This document shows positions 7,108 to 9,338 of a DNA stretch of 9,338 nucleotides, piece by piece. How positions within the stretch are numbered: the stretch's first letter is position 1; each line of letters starts with the position of its first letter. The DNA lies in NCBI GenBank assembly GCA_021824055.1, contig JAKALV010000123.1, positions 1 through 9,338 of the forward strand, given 5' to 3'. This DNA is from Acidobacteriota bacterium (GTDB lineage: Bacteria; Acidobacteriota; Vicinamibacteria; Vicinamibacterales; SCN-69-37). The notes under the pieces are model-generated. The model saw only the letters and a list, made by a program, of their open reading frames with translations, did no database searches and was not told the DNA's origin. A program made the position numbers and the translations under genes.

Positions 7108-9338
7108 AGCATCCTACGGCGGCGATATGTTGCTGCAGCGCTGCTGGTCAGCGGCGTCGCGGCCGTTGTGTGGCTGCGGTGCGGTCCCTTGCCGGCCGGG
7201 TTGTTGGACCAACGCGAATCGCCGTCGGTGGTGGTCGTCGACCGGCATGGAGAGCTGTTGTACGAAGCGCGGTCGGCGTCCGGCACGCGCGGTGATGCGC
7301 TGCGGCCCGGTGACGTGCCGTCGGCATTGCGTGACGCGACGATTGCCGCCGAGGATGTGCGGTTCAGCCGTCACGTGGGCGTGGATCCGATCGCGATCGT
7401 GCGCGCGGCATGGCGCGACATCCGCGCCCGCCGCATCGTCGAAGGCGGATCGACCATCACGCAGCAGGTGGCCGAGTTATTGCTGCGACAGCAGACCGGG
7501 ACGCGAGCGCGCGGCTGGTGGACGAAGGCGCGCGAGGCGGTGATCGCGCTCCGGCTCGAGCATCGCCTGACGAAAGACGAGATTCTTGCCCGCTATCTGT
7601 CGCTGGCGCCGTACGGCAACCAGATCACCGGCGCGGCGCGGGCGAGCCAGGCGTACTTCGGACGGCCGGTGGCGTCGCTCACGGTGGCCGAGACCGCGTT
7701 CCTGGCCGCGCTGCCGCAGCAGCCCAGCCGGTTCAATCCCTGGCGCCGGCCCGATGCGGCCCGCGCGCGCCAGCGGCGGATCATCGCGGAGATGGCGGCG
7801 CGCAGGTTCATCACCGCCGAAGCCGCCGGCGTGGCGACGCGCGAGCGCATTGTCCTCGAGCGCGAACAGGGTGGCACGCTCGCGCCCCACTTCGTGCAGC
7901 GCGTCCTGGCACACACGGACCGCGAGGCCGGCGATCGCCGCATTGAGACCACCCTCGACGCCGAGCTGCAGCGGACCGTCGCCGGGATCATCCGCGCGAA
8001 TCGCGAGTCGCTGACCGCGCACTTTGCTCACAACGTGGCGGTGGCGGTGCTCGACAACCACACCGGCGAATGGCTGGCCTGGGAAGGATCGGGCGACTAC
8101 AACGATCAGGCGCACGGCGGCGCCATCGACGGGGTGACGTCGCCGCGCCAGCCTGGATCCGCGCTGAAACCGTTTACGTACGCGGCGGCGTTCGAGCGCG
8201 GTGCGTCTCCCGGCCGCGTGCTCGCCGACGTGCCCTCGCACTTCCCCACAGCCCAGCCTGGCATCCTGTACGAGCCTCGCAACTACGACGGCCAGTACCG
8301 CGGGCCGCTGCTCGCGCGCTACGCGTTGGCCGGATCCGAAAACGTTCCAGCCGTGGCGCTGGCGTCGGAAGTCGGCGTGCCGGCCGTGGCCCGGCTCCTC
8401 CGCCAGGCAGGATTCACCACGCTCGACAACAACGCCGCGCACTACGGACTTGGCTTGACGCTCGGCAACGCCGAGGTGCGACTCGACGAGATGGTCGAGG
8501 CGTACGCGATGTTTGCCCGGGGTGGCATCAGCATCACGACCACGACACTGACTGGCAGTGAGGCAGTGAGGCAGTGGGGCAATGGGGCAATGAGACCCGT
8601 GGATTCTCAACGAGTGGTGTCGGCGCGTACGGCGTTCTTTATTGCCGACATCCTGTCGGATGACGACGCACGGTCGTTCGTTTTCGGGCGAGGCGGAAGT
8701 CTGGAATTTCCGTTTCCGGTGGCCGCCAAGACAGGAACATCGCAGGCGTATCGCGACAACTGGGCGATCGGGTTCACCCGTGATGTCACCGTCGGCGTGT
8801 GGGTCGGCAACTTCGATCGCGCGCCGATGCACAGCTCGTCGGGCGTGATGGGCGCCGGCCCGATCTTTCACCAGGTGATGCTGGCGGCCGTTGAGCGCTA
8901 TGGCGCATCGCGCGACGAGCGGGCGCCCGTGATCGCGCCAACCCCTGACGTTCGCCGCGTCACGCTGTGCGCGATGTCGGGTCTCGCGGCCGGCGATGCG
9001 TGCCCCACCCGCGTGAATGAATGGGTGCCGGTGGAAGCCCGGACCGGGCGGTGCACGTGGCATCACGCGAGCGATGAGGGCGTGATCACCGTATGGCCCG
9101 AGGAGTACCGATCCTGGGCAAAGGCGCAGACCGCTCCACACAATGACGTAGTGAGGCAGTGGGGCAATGGGGCAATGAAGACCTCGTTGCAGATCGCCAA
9201 TCCGCTTGGTGGCGCCACCTACATGTATGACCCGACGTTGCGGGCCGAATTTCAGGTGCTGAAGTTGCGTGCGCGGGGGGCCGCGGGCGAAGTGACCTGG
9301 GAGATCGACGGCGCGCGCTACGGCGCCAGCGCCGTCGA
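7102..9338 (+). CDS. pbpC: penicillin-binding protein 1C, bifunctional glycosyltransferase/transpeptidase (3' end outside window)
   Basis: The frame is open for 745 complete codons and runs off the window. Residues 1-8 are basic and about 9-27 form a single transmembrane anchor, placing the enzyme in the periplasm. Glycosyltransferase (GT51) motifs: E84-D-V-R-F-S-R-H-V-G with catalytic E84, GGSTITQQ (115-122) and KDEILARYLSLAPYGN. Transpeptidase motifs: S353-A-L-K356 (acylated Ser), S412-E-N414 and K543-T-G-T546. After the transpeptidase the sequence SLQIANPLGGATY starts the C-terminal domain typical of PBP1C (BiPBP_C), cut by the window edge. It polymerises lipid II and crosslinks peptidoglycan. 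Adjacency to the macroglobulin matches the conserved yfhM-pbpC pair and suggests co-transcription. Two repeat-derived peptides (about 485-497 and 684-692) interrupt loops without breaking the frame. The 7102 ATG is chosen because it is the only in-frame ATG ahead of the membrane anchor. Confidence 0.95.
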   Translation, partial: MRSILRRRYVAAALLVSGVAAVVWLRCGPLPAGLLDQRESPSVVVVDRHGELLYEARSASGTRGDALRPGDVPSALRDATIAAEDVRFSRHVGVDPIAIVRAAWRDIRARRIVEGGSTITQQVAELLLRQQTGTRARGWWTKAREAVIALRLEHRLTKDEILARYLSLAPYGNQITGAARASQAYFGRPVASLTVAETAFLAALPQQPSRFNPWRRPDAARARQRRIIAEMAARRFITAEAAGVATRERIVLEREQGGTLAPHFVQRVLAHTDREAGDRRIETTLDAELQRTVAGIIRANRESLTAHFAHNVAVAVLDNHTGEWLAWEGSGDYNDQAHGGAIDGVTSPRQPGSALKPFTYAAAFERGASPGRVLADVPSHFPTAQPGILYEPRNYDGQYRGPLLARYALAGSENVPAVALASEVGVPAVARLLRQAGFTTLDNNAAHYGLGLTLGNAEVRLDEMVEAYAMFARGGISITTTTLTGSEAVRQWGNGAMRPVDSQRVVSARTAFFIADILSDDDARSFVFGRGGSLEFPFPVAAKTGTSQAYRDNWAIGFTRDVTVGVWVGNFDRAPMHSSSGVMGAGPIFHQVMLAAVERYGASRDERAPVIAPTPDVRRVTLCAMSGLAAGDACPTRVNEWVPVEARTGRCTWHHASDEGVITVWPEEYRSWAKAQTAPHNDVVRQWGNGAMKTSLQIANPLGGATYMYDPTLRAEFQVLKLRARGAAGEVTWEIDGARYGASAV
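8553..8593 (+). repeat. in-frame 8-bp-unit array inside pbpC, copy 1
   Basis: A degenerate unit TGGCAGT is followed by two GAGGCAGT and two GGGGCAAT units (8560-8591 is perfect), then GA. The array encodes GSEAVRQWGNGAM (about residues 485-497), located between the SxN motif (412-414) and KTGT (543-546) of the transpeptidase domain. The upstream motif YAMFARGG and downstream VVSARTAFFIADILSDD are normal for the family, so the array occupies a variable loop. Confidence 0.88.
9151..9180 (+). repeat. in-frame 8-bp-unit array inside pbpC, copy 2
   Basis: One GAGGCAGT and two GGGGCAAT units followed by GAAG. Positions 9151-9178 are identical over 28 bp to 8566-8593 and are read in the same frame, giving VRQWGNGAM again (residues 684-692). 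The array lies between the end of the transpeptidase domain (WPEEYRSWAK) and the start of the C-terminal PBP1C domain (SLQIANP), a natural interdomain linker. Confidence 0.88.

Noticed and set aside
8553..8593. Frameshift or pseudogenisation of pbpC by the repeat arrays
   Set aside because: The frame continues unbroken through both arrays, and the KTGT motif and C-terminal domain follow normally.
7477..9141. Long open frame on the minus strand opposite pbpC (and others opposite the macroglobulin)
   Set aside because: These are antisense shadows common in GC-rich DNA; the plus-strand frames carry the full motif sets of known families.

Overview
The window is a GC-rich stretch of bacterial chromosome with every recognised gene on the + strand. 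In order it holds the possible 3' end of an unidentified gene (1-78), a CoA-pyrophosphatase-type Nudix hydrolase (278-1000), a very large bacterial alpha-2-macroglobulin (1150-7059) and a class A penicillin-binding protein of the PBP1C type (7102 to the window end, incomplete). A secreted thioester alpha-2-macroglobulin next to PBP1C indicates a Gram-negative (diderm) host, since this pair works in the periplasm. Codon use and protein style suggest an environmental high-GC phylum, and Acidobacteriota (Vicinamibacteria-like) is my best guess. That is inference, not something the sequence proves.

The a2m-pbpC pair is the well-known yfhM-pbpC arrangement. The macroglobulin traps proteases with a CxEQ thioester (here Cys-Thr-Glu-Gln), and the bifunctional PBP makes and crosslinks peptidoglycan. 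The usual reading is a defence and repair pair for periplasmic intrusion. All three glycosyltransferase/transpeptidase signatures looked for in PBP1C and the macroglobulin thioester are intact, so both proteins look functional. The Nudix gene is a separate housekeeping-type gene.

The most unusual content is a family of short repeats built from an 8-bp unit (A/G)GGGCAA(A/T). Every intergenic junction in the window holds a copy. There are two full elements of about 130 bp (116-253 and 995-1124), each with inverted arms of about 43 bp around a conserved core, and the core is inverted in one relative to the other. A single arm fills the a2m-pbpC junction (7054-7107). Element ends coincide with the Arg-stop codons (CGT TAA) of both the Nudix and a2m genes, and the single arm contains the start codon of pbpC. 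Two related arrays sit inside pbpC in the same reading frame and encode the same nonapeptide, VRQWGNGAM, at inter-motif or inter-domain loops.

Three other repeat features were noted: a (Ala-Gly-Gly)10 minisatellite of 9-bp units in an interdomain linker of the macroglobulin, a likely in-frame insertion in the Nudix protein with a 14-bp direct repeat, and a small palindrome at the edge of that insertion. No tRNA, rRNA, CRISPR array, transposase or convincing promoter was seen.
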